A stretch of 64,000 nt of DNA from Amphirosellinia nigrospora (Eukaryota > Ascomycota > Sordariomycetes > Xylariales > Xylariaceae). The position numbers and the translations under genes were made by a program. Each line of letters starts with the position of its first letter. Positions within the stretch are counted from its first letter, which is position 1. Below the pieces are notes generated by a model, which was not told the DNA's origin, made no database searches, and saw only the letters and a list, made by a program, of their open reading frames with translations. The DNA lies in NCBI GenBank assembly GCA_004123355.1, contig SCHM01000002.1:2480001-2544000 (forward strand). The letters are read 5' to 3'. This document shows positions 36,788-51,305 of this stretch, in pieces.

Positions 36788-37528
36788 TCGAAAACTTAAA
36801 AAATATATTTATTACGATTAATTTAAAGCCTTAAAGTTTTTAGAAACCTAAAAACTACGCTTAAAATATTATAAAAAAATAAAAAAATAAGCAGAAAAGT
36901 TATAAACGAACACTTTATAAAAAATACCGCTATATTTATTACGTTAATATAACGGCTAATTTTGTAGCAACTATAGTTTTTTTAAAAGTAGTTTAATAAA
37001 AGTTATATTTAAGTAAGGTTTACGATAGTAATACCGGTTTATAACTTAAAAATAATAAATATTTAAATTAATATTAAAATAAAAAAATAAAAAAGTAAAA
37101 TAACTATAAATATAATTAAACAAATAATATTAAATAATCGCGGTTAATATAATATATAACTATTAAATAATTAGGTTTAATAGAATATATAACTATTAAA
37201 TAATTAAATTTAGTATAAAATTAAATTTAGTATAACTTATAATAAAAAAAAATTAAAAATAAAACTTTATAATTTATTTATATTATATTATTACTTTTAA
37301 TATAAATATTTAACTTTAAATTATTTTATTAAATTTATAGTTATCTATATAATAGAAAATAAATACTAAAAACTAAATATATATAATAATAAGTAAAAAT
37401 AAAGGGGTTCTTAATTCGGGTAAAAGAATTTCCTATTTAAGATATAAAAAACAAAAAAATTTTTTATCGACAAGAAAACCTTCTTTTTATTTAGTCGTAC
37501 TTCCTTCATAAAACTCAAGCATTTTAAT

Positions 37529-37696
37529 AGTTACAACCCAGCTAATAGTGGCCACAACCCACTACGCCAAGCACCTCAAACAGGGCAAAAAGAACGTAAA
37601 GTTAGCCAAAGTAAAGGCTTGGCAACCTATTGTGGACTATATAGATTACGGATACCTACTAGCCACAGGTCAGGGCTAGGCTGCGTACTCCGTAAC
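37529..37696. repeat. 168-bp direct repeat, copy 1 (GC-normal island)
   Basis: Starts agttacaaccc and ends ctccgtaac. It matches copy 2 (37923-38090) over 168 bases with no indels and eight differences, all A/G on the plus strand. It lies in a small island of normal base composition inside the AT block. Reading the plus strand gives a short frame (VTTQLIVATTHYAKHLKQGK onward) in both copies, broken in copy 2. Confidence 0.9.
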
Positions 37697-37876
37697 TACC
37701 CCCCCCACTTCAAGCCAAGGGTTCAGCCTTGGATCTACCCCCCCCGGCTCCACCACGGGGTAGTCGTAGGCATCGAGACATTGATTCAAGGACCTTGGAG
37801 TGGTTCGTGCAAGCGCGCCAGCATCCACTGCACGCGCACCATATAGGACGTCCGGAAAAAACGACGGTCTACTTTT
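37697..37876. other. Spacer of the GC-normal island
   Basis: Unique GC-rich sequence between the repeats, with two C8 runs (37699-37706 and 37738-37745), a CTACCCC/GGGGTAG inverted repeat (about 37736 and 37757), and several CpG. It shows no RIP. Small frames here are not convincing; one reading through the tRNA-like part gives the peptide GLEPAT, typical of spurious translation of tRNA antisense. Confidence 0.6.
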
Positions 37877-37938
37877 TGCCGGCTACGGGGCTCGAACCCG
37901 CAACGCTGGTTACCTTAGCTAAAGTTACAACCCAGCTA
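37877..37938 (-). other. tRNA-like 3' half / Pol III box A-box B-like segment
   Basis: On the minus strand a perfect-looking T-arm (GCGGG TTCGAGC CCCGT, 37901-37885) is followed by AGCCGGCA (37884-37877) like an acceptor 3' strand. Upstream, TAGCTGGGTTG (37938-37928) resembles box A. The expected 5' acceptor strand (GCCGGCT) is not found and no good anticodon arm forms, so this is not a working tRNA gene. It looks like a tRNA-derived piece, perhaps of a SINE. Confidence 0.4.
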
Positions 37939-38090
37939 ATAGTGGCCACAACCCACTACGCCAAACACCTCAAACAGGGCAAAAAGAACGTAAGGTTAGC
38001 CAAAGTAAAGGCTTAACAACCTATTATGGACTATATGGATTACGGATACCTGCTAGCCACAGGTCAGGGCTAGGCTGCGTACTCCATAAC
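37923..38090. repeat. 168-bp direct repeat, copy 2 (GC-normal island)
   Basis: Partner of copy 1, 394 bp downstream. The eight differences are A/G transitions only. It begins inside the tRNA-like segment: the box A-like sequence belongs to the repeat while the T-arm does not. After 38090 the sequence returns abruptly to RIP-type AT DNA. Confidence 0.9.
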
Positions 38091-41049
38091 TTTAATAATT
38101 ATAGCAATATATTTTATAAATTAATATTTTTAAAATTTTAATAAAAAAATTATTATAGTTTTAAAACTTGCTTATAAAGTTATTATATAAGCTAGTTTTT
38201 TTTTAAAAGATTTTATTTAAAAACTAGTTTTAAAAACTATATTTAAATAAACTTTATAAGCGTTTTTTTTTAAATAAAAATTTAATAACGGCCTAATTAT
38301 TTGTAATTTTAAGCTTAAAGCTAATATAATATTTTAATAATATAAACTATAGCTTAAATAAAATATTATTATTTATTATTAAAAAAAGCTAAATAATAAT
38401 ATATTATTTAATAAGCCTAAATATATAATTAATAACTATAAATATTTATTAAACGATTTTATAAATAAATAGTTCTAATAAATAAAACATAGCCCGAAAA
38501 TTTTATTTTATTTTTATTTTAATAGCGTTTTTAAATAAAAAACCGCGTAATAATTTTAAAGCGTTCTAAGCTTAATATAATAATAATATTTATATAGCTT
38601 ATTATTATTAGTTTTAAAAAGTTTAATTATAAAAACTATAATATTATATAAATATTTTACGCAAAATAAACTAATATTAAATAAATAAATATTATTTATT
38701 TAATTAAACTTAACGTTTTATATAATATTTATTAAACCTAGCTTAACTTTTTAATTTTAAACTAAAAAAAATTTTTTTTAAAATACTAAAAAACCACTAA
38801 CTAATAATTAGTTTTAGTAATAAATTATATATAATTTTTTTATTAAAAATAATTTAATATATATTTTTTATTTATTAATAATTAAAATTATAAAAATTAT
38901 TAAAGCTTTAAAATATATTAAATTTTAAAAATAAAATTATTTAATAATAAAAACTTAATATATAAGCTTTTATAAAGATTTTTATAATAAATATTATTAA
39001 AAATAATTTAATATTAATAAAATATAAAATATAATAGCTTTTATAATAAACTTAATAGCTATTATATATAAAAATCGAAATTATATAAATATTAGCTTAT
39101 TAAATAATTATAAAATAATATTAATCGGAAAAAAAATCCTTTAAAAAAACTATTATACTATTAATTTAAATAAATACTTTTTATAAGCAAAAAAAGCTCT
39201 ATAAGCAAAAAGCAAACACTAATAAAATCTTTACGTAAAATAATAACTTTTTATATTATAATTAATTTTTATTACGGCAGCAAATATTAATATAAAATAA
39301 AAAAAATATAAAATAAAAAATAAAAAAAAACTATTTAATATTTATTAAAATATTTAAATAAAACTTATTAGCTATATTTTTAAATATTTAAAATAAATAA
39401 ATATAATATATTTATATAAAAATTAATATAAAAACTTTACTAAAAGCTCGAAATATTATTTATAATAATATAACTATATATATAAACTAAAAGCTTTTAT
39501 TGCTACTTTTTTATATAAAAATACGTTTAATTATAATAAAATAATTATATATAAATAAAATAAATTAAAAAATCCTACTATTTTTATTAAAAAAAACTTT
39601 TTATTTAAGTTATTTTTAATTGCTTATTATTATAACTAAACCCGAATAATATAATTTTAATTTTTTATAAAATAAGCTTAATACGTTAAAAACTTTATTT
39701 TAAAATATATAAAAATAATAACTAGTATTTTATTATTTATAAAAAAAATAATTAAACTATGCTAAAAATATAAAAGTTTTAGCTATAAACTTAAAAAAAA
39801 AAAAATTTTTATACGCTAAAAAATATAAAATTTTAATAAAAAAAAGAATAATATTTAATATATTTATAAAATATTAATTTAAATATTATAATTATATAAA
39901 ACTTTTATAACAAATTATTAAAATATTTAAAATATAAAAATAAAGGTTTTTTTAATATAACTTTTTTAAGCTATTATTTTTATTATTTACTAAGCGGAAA
40001 AAATATAACAAATATAATTTAGCTATATTTTTTATAAATAATATTTATTAAGCTTATATTAAAAAATATACTAAAATAGTTTAAAAAAGCTTATATATTA
40101 TATATATTATAAAACTTATTATATACGTTTTAAAATAAATTAAATATTATTAATATTTTATTATTATTTTAATATTAACGTTAAGCTTTAAATATTTTTA
40201 GTTAATAATTATATTTTAAACTAGATTTTAAGCTTATATTTAAAATTTTACTAAAGTTTTAAACTATTGCTAAAAAAATATTATTTTTAAAACAATTAAA
40301 CTATAATAAAATAATATTATGCTTTATTTAGCAGCAAAAAAAAGCTTTTTTTAAAAAAAGTTTAATATATTTAATAAACTAATAATATTATAAAAATTTA
40401 ATTATTAATAATAGCATAAATAAGTTTTTATTAAACTAGTTTATAAATTATAAATTTAATTTAAATAATAATAAATAAAATAAATTATTATATTTTTGTT
40501 TTTTTTAAATATTAATAATAGTTTTTTAAATTTAAAAAATAAAACTTATATATAAATAAATTAAAACTGTTTTTATATATTTTTAATATAATTATAAAAA
40601 TATAATAAATAGTTCGCTAAGCAATAAAATTTCGAACTTTTAAAAAATATTAATAATTTATACGCGAGATATTTTAAAAGTATAGCTATATACTATATTT
40701 TAGCAATATTAAATTAATATTAAAACTATAAAAATTAAAAACGTTTTTAGTAAATTTTATTTTTTTAGCAAATATATTATATATTAACGTACAAAAAAAT
40801 TATTAAAATCGTAAATAATTATATAAAATAAATATAAAAAAAAAAAAATCTATTTATATAAGTTTTAGCTATATAAATATAATTTTTTATAAATATTTAT
40901 TATTTTAACTATAAAAGTATAAAAAATATAAATAATTTTAAAAAATATAAAAAATAAATAAAAATAAATAAACGATTTTAAAAAACTAAATAAAAGCTTT
41001 TGCTATAAAAAACTTAATAGTTTTTAATAAGCTTAAAAATAAAATTAAT

Positions 41050-41225
41050 AATAATTAAAAAATTAAAAAATAAAAAACATAAAAATAAAGAAAATAAAAA
41101 TAAAAATAAAAAAGATAAAAAAAAAAAAGGATAAAGAAAATAAAAAAATAAAGAAAATAAAAAAAATAAAAAAGATAAAAAAATAAAAAGGATAAAAAAG
41201 ATAAAAAATAAAAAAAAAATAAAAA
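41050..41225. repeat. Purine-rich A/G tract
   Basis: Roughly 175 bases almost only of A, with scattered T and G, in irregular units like aaaaataaag and aaaaaggat. It is low-complexity sequence with strong strand asymmetry, perhaps an expanded poly-A tail of a retroelement. Confidence 0.6.
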
Positions 41226-44200
41226 GCTTAATAATTATATTTTTTACGTTTATATACCCGGGAATAGCTTAAAGGTAAAAAATATATAATTTAACTTAAT
41301 AGAAATCTTTATTAAAACTAAATATTTAATATATTTTATTTGTTTTAGTTATATATAATAATTAGCTTAAGCTTTATATTTATATATTATTAAATTATTA
41401 ATTTTATTATAATAAAATAAATAAATAATTTTTAAACGTAATATATAAATAACTTTAGGACTTTATAATAATTATTTTAAACAGCTAGCTAATATTTATA
41501 CTAATTATATTTATTTAATTATTTATAAGTATTATATTAGCTAATATATATATTTTTAGCTTAATTAAAATTTAATAATTATTGCTCGCTATTTATAATA
41601 ATAAGTTTATTTTCTGTCCTGATATAGCTATACGCTTTTTAAAGCTATTATAAAAAAGCTTTTATTATTTCCCGATTTTTTTTTCGTTTATTTTTAGTCC
41701 TACGCGGAATATTTATTAATAATTTTTACTATTTTTATTATTAAAATAATAATAGCTTTAATAAAGCTTTAAAAAAAGCTTATATTTTTTTATAAAAATT
41801 AAATTACGTTTTTAAATTTTTATTTGCTAAATAATATTCGAATTTAAAAAAAAATTTTTATACTTTAGTTTATAAAAATTAACAATTAATTTTATAAAAA
41901 ATAATTTTAGCTTAAAATTTTAATAAATATAAGCTAGCAATATTATACGTATAATTATATTAAAAAATATTAAATATAATAATAAATATATTATATAATA
42001 ATTATTATTAGTTTATTTAAACTTAACTATAAGCTATATAAATTTTTTTAAATAAATATATTCGATAATATAAATAAACTTATATACGTCGAACGTTATT
42101 TATTTTTTTTTAGCTTTAATTTTTTAACCGGCTGTTCGTTTTTTTATTATTTTTTACTAGCGTAATTTTAAAATAAACTTTTTATTTTTTAAATTAAATA
42201 AACTTTCCGCTTTTAATTATAATAATTATATTGTTAAATCGAAATTAATATTTAATATAGCTTTTTTTTTACGTAAACTTTTTAAAAAAAGCTATATATA
42301 TTAACTTTAGCTTTAATTAATATAAATTTAAAAATAATAATATATAGTATATAATATTATTTAAATCGGAAAAATCGTATATTTAAATATAAACGCTTTT
42401 AATTTTTTATTACCCGTTTTAAATCGGTAAAAAATATAAATTATTTAAAATATAAATAAATAATATTAAAGCTATATACTAACTTATTTATATATAATAT
42501 TAATAAAAATCTTAAACAAATAATAAATTATATATTCGAACTTAAATTTAAATATATTATTAGTAATAAAGCTATTTATAGCAAACTTTTATTTATTTTA
42601 AATCGTTTAGCTTTATTTAGCTATATTAAAAACTATTAATAATAAATTTATTATAACTTAAATAAACTATAATAATTTTTTTTTAATAGTTTTTTTTATA
42701 ATAAAATTATAAACTTTAAACGTTTATTTTTTAAACGCTTTTTTTTTTTTAATAAAGTTAAATATTTATAATTATAACTTTTAATATTTTAGCTTTATTA
42801 AATAAAATATTAAAATATTGCTCGAAGCTATATAAATCGGTATAAAAAATATAGCTATTTTTTTTTATATTAATTAACTAAAAAGTTTAACAATTATTAA
42901 CTTTTTTATTTTATTTAATATATTCGGAGCTTCGGTTAATAATAAAGTCTTTTATTAGTAGCTATTTTTATTTTTATATAATAATTAATATTAAAATTAT
43001 TTTATTTTTAAATAAATAATTATTTATTAATATTAAATAAAAAATAGCTTATAATAAAAATGCTTTTTAAAATAAATTAGCTTTAAAAGCTAAATATATA
43101 AAATATTTAAAACTAAATAATATTTATAAAACGTATTCTTGCTTTATATAAGCTTTAAAATCTTTTTTATTATACTAAAATTTTTCCGCTAAAAGTTTTT
43201 TTTTTATTTAAGTAGCTTTTATTATATTTAAGCTATAGCGCTATATGTTACTATTTACCCCTAGCTATAGCGTAATAAAAAATAAATAAATATTATTTTT
43301 ATTTTATATTTTTATATTATATTATTATTTATATTATTTTATAGTTTATAATATTAACTAAATTAATAAATATAATATTTAAAATAAAATATAATAATTA
43401 TTTATTTTATATTTTTATTTTTATATTGTTTTTATTTATTAATATTATAATTAATAATAATATTATTATTAATATATTTTTATATATTAATATAAATAAA
43501 ACTTTTAATATTTAAATATAAAATAAAATTAATAATTTTTTTATTTATTAGCTAATATTTTTTTTTATTAATTTATTATTACTAAATAGTTTTTATAAAG
43601 CTAATTTATTAAAAATAATTAAATAATTATTTTTATTTTAAGTATTTAAGTTTGCTTATTAATATATTAAACTTATTAATAAATAATATTTATTTATTAA
43701 TATTTTATTTGTTTATTAAAGCTTAAATATAGCTTAATTTATTTATAACTTTTAAATATTTTTATTTTTTTTTAAAGCTTTATTATAATAAAAATTAAAG
43801 TTTTTTTTTAAAAATTAAACATTATTTTAAAAATATTTTTAGCTTTTTTTTTTATAAACTTTATTTTTAAAGCTATATTTAAATTATACGTTTTATTTTT
43901 AAACTTTTTGCGAAGTTTTTTTATAAAAACGTTTAAAATAAAACTTTTTTTAATAAACTATTTTTTATAATATTATTATAACGTTTTAATAAGTTATATA
44001 TAGCTTTATTTTAAGCTATAAATTTTATATATAATATTATTATTTTTAGCAATAAAATAGCTATTTTATTTAAACTTTGGATATTAAAATTAAGCTAAAA
44101 ACGTTTTTATAAAATTAATATTTTTTAAACAAAAAATATAAATAAAATTTTTAAACTTTAAATAAATACTATTTATATAAATAAAAAATATTAAAACTAT

Positions 44201-47200
44201 TAGTTTTTAATTTTAAAAATAGTTTATTTTAGCTATTATTTATTATATATTTTAAATTTAGTTTTATAAACATGTTTAAAAATATATTTACGTTATTATT
44301 TATTTATAGTTTTTTTGCTAATAAGTTTAAGCTTATAGCTAGTTTTATATTTTTTTTTATTAGCTTTTTATTTTAATATAATATAATTAAAAGCTTAGAA
44401 TATATTAATATAAAATATTAATTTTATTATATTTTAGTATTTTCGTTTTTTATTTAAAATAATATAATAAGCTTATATTTATATAAGTTTTATTAAACTA
44501 GTAAAAATTTTAAAAAATAAAAAATTTAATTAAGCTTTTTATTTTTTAAGCTTTATTTATTATTTTTATTTAAAATAAATATAAAATTATAAATTTTTTT
44601 CGGTAAAAAGCTAAATTTAATTCGTAATAATAATATATTATATTATATACGTTTATAAAACTAATAATTAGATTTTTTTCTAACTTATATTTTAAGCGGT
44701 TTTATTTTAATTAAAAATATATATATTTAACTAAATTAAATTGTTTAAAAAATACTACTTTTAAAGTTTTTAAGTTTATTATTATATTAATTAAATATAA
44801 TAAAAAATATTTAATAAATTTAAGCAGTAAATAATAAAAATAATTTTACTTTTTATATAATAAAAATAGCTAAAATAAAAAACATTAATATTAAGTTTTT
44901 TATTAAAATAATAAAATAAAACGTTAAAACTTATAGCTTTTTTAAAATAAACTTTAATTATAGTTAAAAATATTAAAATATATAATAATAAAAAATCTTA
45001 TACTTAGTTATTTTTTATTATTTTATTATAAAAGTTTTATTTAAAAGTTTAAAAACAGCTTTATTTTTTTAGATTTAATAATTAGCTTTAACGTTAAAAA
45101 ATCTTTTATTTTTTAAATTTTTTTTTAAAAAGCTTAAAACTTAATTAGTTTTATATATATATAAATTTTAAACTATTTTAACGGACTTCTGTTAGCTTAT
45201 ATAGCTAATATAACTTAAATAATATAAATAAACAAACTATAGCTAAAGGCTAAAAATCTATATAATAATATTTAACTTTATAGCTATTATAATAAGCGCA
45301 GATTTTAAAAAAAATAAATAAAAAAAAAAAACATAAACAAAAAAAAAAACAATTATATATATTAAAAAATTTCTATTTTTAAAAAATAATAAAATATAAA
45401 ACTTATTTTTAATTAATTAATTATATATTAAACATATTAAATCTAAAAAGCTAAACAAAACTTTTAAAAAAAAAATAAAACGTTTATAAATATTATAATT
45501 TATTTATAAAATACTTTAATAATAATAATAATAATAATTAAATAGTTTAGTTTTATTTACTTTTGCTATTAGTTATAATAAATATAATTAATCTTTAAGT
45601 TATTTATTTATTATTATTAGTTTATAAATAAAAATAATATATTTGCTAAAACTTTATATTATTAACTTATAAATATTATTTTATTAATTAATAAATATAA
45701 ACTTTTATAAATAGCTAAATTTATATATATTTTAAAAAAAACTAATAGCTAACTTTTTATATAATTTATATTTAACGTATATTTTTAACAAAGCTAGAAT
45801 TTATAGCGCTATAGTTTTAAATTATATTAATATATAATTATAATATAAATATATTAATAAAAAAAAAATTATATTTTAATTTAAAAAAATTATAATAGTT
45901 TTTAAACCGCTAATTTAATTTTTTAGAATTTATATTTATATTAATATAATTTTTAACTTTTTTAAGCTTTTATATAGTTTTATTTAAACTATTAAAAAAA
46001 TAGCTATAATTAAACTAAAAAACCTTTTAATTATTTAATATTGCTAATATTATTATTTATTTAAATAGTTTAATTTAAAAAAACACGTTTAAATAATAAT
46101 AGCTTAAATAAAAAGCAAAATAAATTATTTAGCTAAATATATAATATATACTATATTTTAAAATAGCTTTATTATTTTATTTTATAAAATAGCTATAATT
46201 TTAAAAAATCTAAGTTTATTTAATAAAATATAATAAAAATATTAAATAACTTTTTTTTTAAAAATAAATATTATTATTAAAAGTTTGCGTTTAAAATTTT
46301 CGTTTTATATATAAAATATTTATTATATATAATTATATAAAAAACTTTTAAAAATATCGAAATATTTTATTTAGCTATATATATAAGCTTAAATTATTTA
46401 TTATTTTTTATAAAAATAAAAACGTTTTTTAAAGCCCCGAACTATTTTAAGTTTTTTATTAAACTTTTATTTTATATTATAAAACTTTCGTTATATTAAA
46501 TTATATTTAAATATTTATAAGCGTTTTTTAATATTTTTTAATATAAGCGGATATTTTTTTAAAAAAATTTTTTTTATATATATTTTCGATTTTATTATAT
46601 AATAGTTTTTAATAGTTTATTAAATAATTTTAAAATCGTTAATAATTATAAATAATAATTAAGCTTATTAGCGTTAAATTTAATATAATAATATTTAAAG
46701 TTTTATTTTTTTATATTTAATTTTTTTTAGTTATAAACGTTATAAATTTTACGTTTATAATTTATAAGCTTATATAAATTTTTAGTTATTTTATTTTTTA
46801 TATTAATATATATTATAAATATATTTTAGTTTATATTTAGATTTATATAATTATATAAACTATAAAAAATAAAAAATATAAAAACTTATTAAACTAGCTT
46901 AATATTATTTAAAAATTAAGTTTTAATTAATATTATAAGCATTAAATATAAAAATACTATAGTAATAAAAAATATTTATAATTTATTAGCTAAATATAAC
47001 TTTTAGTTAGTTTATTTTTTTTATTAAAATAAAAAAAAAAAAGCTTAATTTTTATTATTATTTATTATTATAATAGTTAAATAAAAATATATATAATAAC
47101 GTTATTACGTTAACGTTTAAGTTTTAAATATTAATTATTTTAATCGTAGTTTTTAATTTAATTATAATTTATATAAAGCTTATTAGTTATTATAAATAAA

Positions 47201-48961
47201 ATATATTTTTTTTAATTTTATTATTATATATATTATAAAATAGTTAAAAAAAATAAAATCGATATAAAATTTAACTAAAATAATATATTAACCTATTAGC
47301 TAATGTTTTAAAAAACTTTTTAAATAAATATTATTATTTTATATAATAAAACTATTAAATTAAAACTAATAAAGTTTATATTATAAAAATATTAGCCCTG
47401 CTTAGCTATTTATTATAGTATTTATATATTATGTTTAACTTTAGTAGTTTTTTTTTATTTTTATTGCTTTTTTTAACAGAATAAAATTTAAGTTATTTAA
47501 TAATAAAATAAAATTAGCGCTACTTAATACCGAAAATAAATCCGTTATATTTTAACCCTTTTTATAGCTATTATATTATTAGGCTTTTTTAGCTTAAAAT
47601 TTTTATTAAAAGCTATAAATAATCCGGTATTTTTTATCGAAAACTTTTTATATTAGTATTTTAAAGTCGGGGTTTTAAAAAATAATAACGTTTTATAATA
47701 GTAAAGGTTTTTTATTATAGTTATAATACGCTATATTTTTAAAAAATTTAAAATTTATTATTATTTTTTGTTTATTAATACATATAAATTTTATTTTATA
47801 ATAAAAATCTAATAAAATTATTTTTATATAAACTATCGTAAACTAGTAAATATTTTTAATTCGTTTTAAGTTTATATATTTTTTACTTTTTTTTATTAAA
47901 ATTACGTTTGGGCTTAAAATAATAACTAAAACTTTTAAAATATCTAAATATTTAAAAAGTAAAATTATAGCCGTAAATATAATTATAATAGCGTTTATTT
48001 TTATAATAAACTTTTTTTCTAAAAACTTAAATTTTAGTTATATTTATTTTAAATTATAATAAAAATAGCGGGCTATTTTAAAATAATTATAAAATATTAC
48101 TTAAGCTTTAATTTTTTTATTATATATTTAATCGCTATTGATTTTTTATTTTTAACTTATATAATATACTAGCGCGCTATTAAAATTATTACCCGTATTT
48201 AAATTGTTAAATATAATTATAGCTAAATAATAACGAAATAATTTAATTAAAAGTTTTAAAAAAAAAAAATAAATTATAAATATAGTTTAAGTTATTTTAT
48301 TAAATATATAAATAGTTTTAATTATATAAATAAAACACGTATAAATTATTAGCTAGTTTATAAGTTATAAAAGCAATATTAATTATAAAGTATAATTTTT
48401 ATTTTTATTTATATATAAACTTTATTATGTTTTCTTAAGTATTTTATTTATTAGCAAAAATTTAGCAAATATATCTAACTAAAAATATATTAAGCTAAAA
48501 TAACTATTTATTATTATTATTATTTTATTTAACGTTATAGGTTAACTAGCAAGCTAGTTTTTTATAAAGCTTTTTAAAAAGTATATAGTTATATTACGCT
48601 AAAAATTATATATAAATATAACTTATTTAACTAATTTAATATTATAGTAGTTTTATTAAAATGAAATTATTTTTATTAAACTTTATAATATTTTGTTTTA
48701 TTTTATAGCTTAAAAATAAATTATTTTTAGAACTAATATATTTGTTTGTTTACGCTAATAGTTTAATAAGTTTTAAATTAATCGCTTTTTTATTTTTTAT
48801 TAATTTTTTTTTAAATATAAATAAACTAAAAAATAAAATTAATAATAGCTAATATTTACGCTTTTTTAAATAATTTAGCGCAAGTTATTTATTATAAGTT
48901 TTTTATATAATATTTATTATTATTTTTAAAATATAAATATTTTACTTAAGCAACTTTTTTT

Positions 48962-49340
48962 GCCCGGTATAACTATTATATAAAGCTTTTTATATTATAT
49001 AAATTTTAGCTATATAATATAATACTATATAAGGTTTTATATAAAGCTTGCTAAATATTACTTTATAAAGCTAAAGTAGTTATATAAATTATTATAAATT
49101 TTAAATAAATATTAAAGCTAAATTTAAATATTAAAATATTTGCTTTATTATATATAGGTTTTTTTTTCGGTTTTATAAAAGTTAATAAAGCTATAAAAAA
49201 AAAAAAATTCTAAATATAAAAAAGTTATAAATTTTTTTTTCGAAAAAAAAAAACTTAAATTTATATAGCTTTTTTAATACTATAATTATTTATTATTTAA
49301 TTTAAACTTTATTTTAAGCTTTTAATTAAAATCTTTATAA
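48962..49340. repeat. Diverged direct repeat, copy A
   Basis: Starting near cccggtata and containing ttgctaaatatta and ttattataaatttta, this segment aligns by eye with 63331-63690 through many shared stretches. Differences are mainly C/T and G/A. The two copies are 14.4 kb apart in the same orientation. Confidence 0.65.
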
Positions 49341-51211
49341 TATTTTATATTATAACTAATATATAATTTTTTTGCTAAAAATAAAACATTTTTTTTTCCG
49401 CAAATATTATATATAGCTTTTTTAATTAAAAACTTTTATATTTTTAACGTATTAAAGTTAAATTTTTATTATTTAAAAATTAATATTAAAAAAAATATTT
49501 ATTATTATAATACTTTTAAATTTTAATAGCAAAATTAACTTATTTATTAAAATTTCGATTTAAATATATTATTTAAAAAAAATAAAGTTTTTTTATATTT
49601 ATTACGCTTAAAATAAAATCTAAGTTATAACTTATAGCTTAATAAATAGTTTAACTAATAACTAAAATAATAATATTAGTAATTATTTTAATAGTTAATT
49701 TTATAGCTAATTATAATAGCTAAAAATAATAATAAAAATTAATATTTTTATATAAATATTATTTTTTATATATAACTAAACTTATATTAATAAAACTTTT
49801 AACTATTATAAAGATTTTATTTTAATTATTTATATAAAATTATTTTTATAGCAAATATATTAAATAACTAGTAAGCTTTTAATTTAACTTTTAAAAATCT
49901 AGTATATATATAATATAATTAGCTATTTAACTATAATAACTATAATATTATAAAGTATTTATAAATAACTATAAACTATAGTTAAATATAATTAATAAAA
50001 AAATAAAAAAATAGTTTATATAATAAAATAATTTAAATAAACTTGTTTATTTAAAAGTTTTTACTAAAAAGTTTATTAATTTAAATATATTTAAAGCTAA
50101 AAAATAATAAATAAATTAATAAAAAATACTTTAATTATTTAAAACTTAAGTTATTTTAAAAATTAAAATTAATAAAAATTAAAAATTAACGTTTTATTAA
50201 AATAAATATATAGCTAAATAAATTATAAATAAAATAAACTTTTTAGATTTTAATTTTAATTTATTTATTTTTATTATTTTAAAACTATTTATATAGCTTT
50301 AATATATTTTTAACTATATAAAAATAAACAAAGCTAATCATTTAAGCCGTACGAATAAAAGGATTTTAATTAATAATATATATATATTTATTTATAATTA
50401 ATAAAATAATTAAGATTTATATTTTTATCGTAATAAAAAATCTAAAAAATATTTATATAAAAAATTTTAAAAGCTACAAAGCTTTTAGCACTATTAAATT
50501 AAACAAAGCAATTATATAAACTATTGCTTTTATAACTATTGTTTCTTTTTTTTCTTCGTTATTTATTTTATTATAATTTACTTTATTATTATTTTTATTA
50601 TTATTAAAAAACATAATTGCTATATATTATTTCTTTTAAACTAAAGCTTAAATATTTTTATTGTTTTTATTAACGCTAAAAAATACTATTGCTGCGTTTT
50701 TTTTTTTTAAATAAATAAAATTTAAATATTTTAATTATTATTATTATAATTGTTTTTTTTTATTAAAAACGCTATTATTATCGATAAATTAACGTCCGAT
50801 TTTATAAATATTAACTATTTTTAAATTTAATATTAAAAAAATTTATATTATATAATTATTAAAAAATCGAATTATTTGCTTTTAAATATTTTTAATTAAA
50901 TTTTTAATTATTTTAATATTATCGGGCGCGCTAAATCGTATAATTCGCTAAATAACCGTTTTAAGCTTTATATTTAAATAAAGCTTATATTTAAATATAT
51001 TAAAAAACTAGTTATAAATATTAAAATAATAATTTAAATATTACTTAAAAACAATAAAAGCTATTAAAATAGCTACTTATATATTGCTTTAATATATTTA
51101 AATATTAAAATAGTTATATATTTAATTAAACTTTTTATATAAAAAAAAATATAATTATTTTTGCTAAAATATTAAAAATAACCTAAAAATCTTTTTAATA
51201 AATATAATTAA

Positions 51212-51305
51212 CAATAATAGCAATAATAATAATAATAATAATAAATAATAATAATTATAATAGTAATAATAAAATAATAATAATAATTATAATAATAATA
51301 ATAAA
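51212..51305. repeat. AAT microsatellite
   Basis: Interrupted runs of aataat totalling about 90 bases, inside the AT block. Confidence 0.8.

Noticed and set aside
37729-38016. 95-codon frame across the GC island as a gene
   Set aside because: It reads through a tRNA-like antisense segment and the reading changes between the repeat copies; no start context or known domain.
47870-47960. Possible reverse transcriptase trace (acgtttgggctt reads TFGL, with Phe at the spacing of FGLxNAPxxF)
   Set aside because: The residues between do not follow from the motif by RIP-type transitions, and flanking RT motifs are absent; one match in AT-rich DNA is not enough.
51212-51305. CRISPR-like or regulatory array
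   Set aside because: Simple AAT microsatellite without spacers, in a eukaryotic genome.
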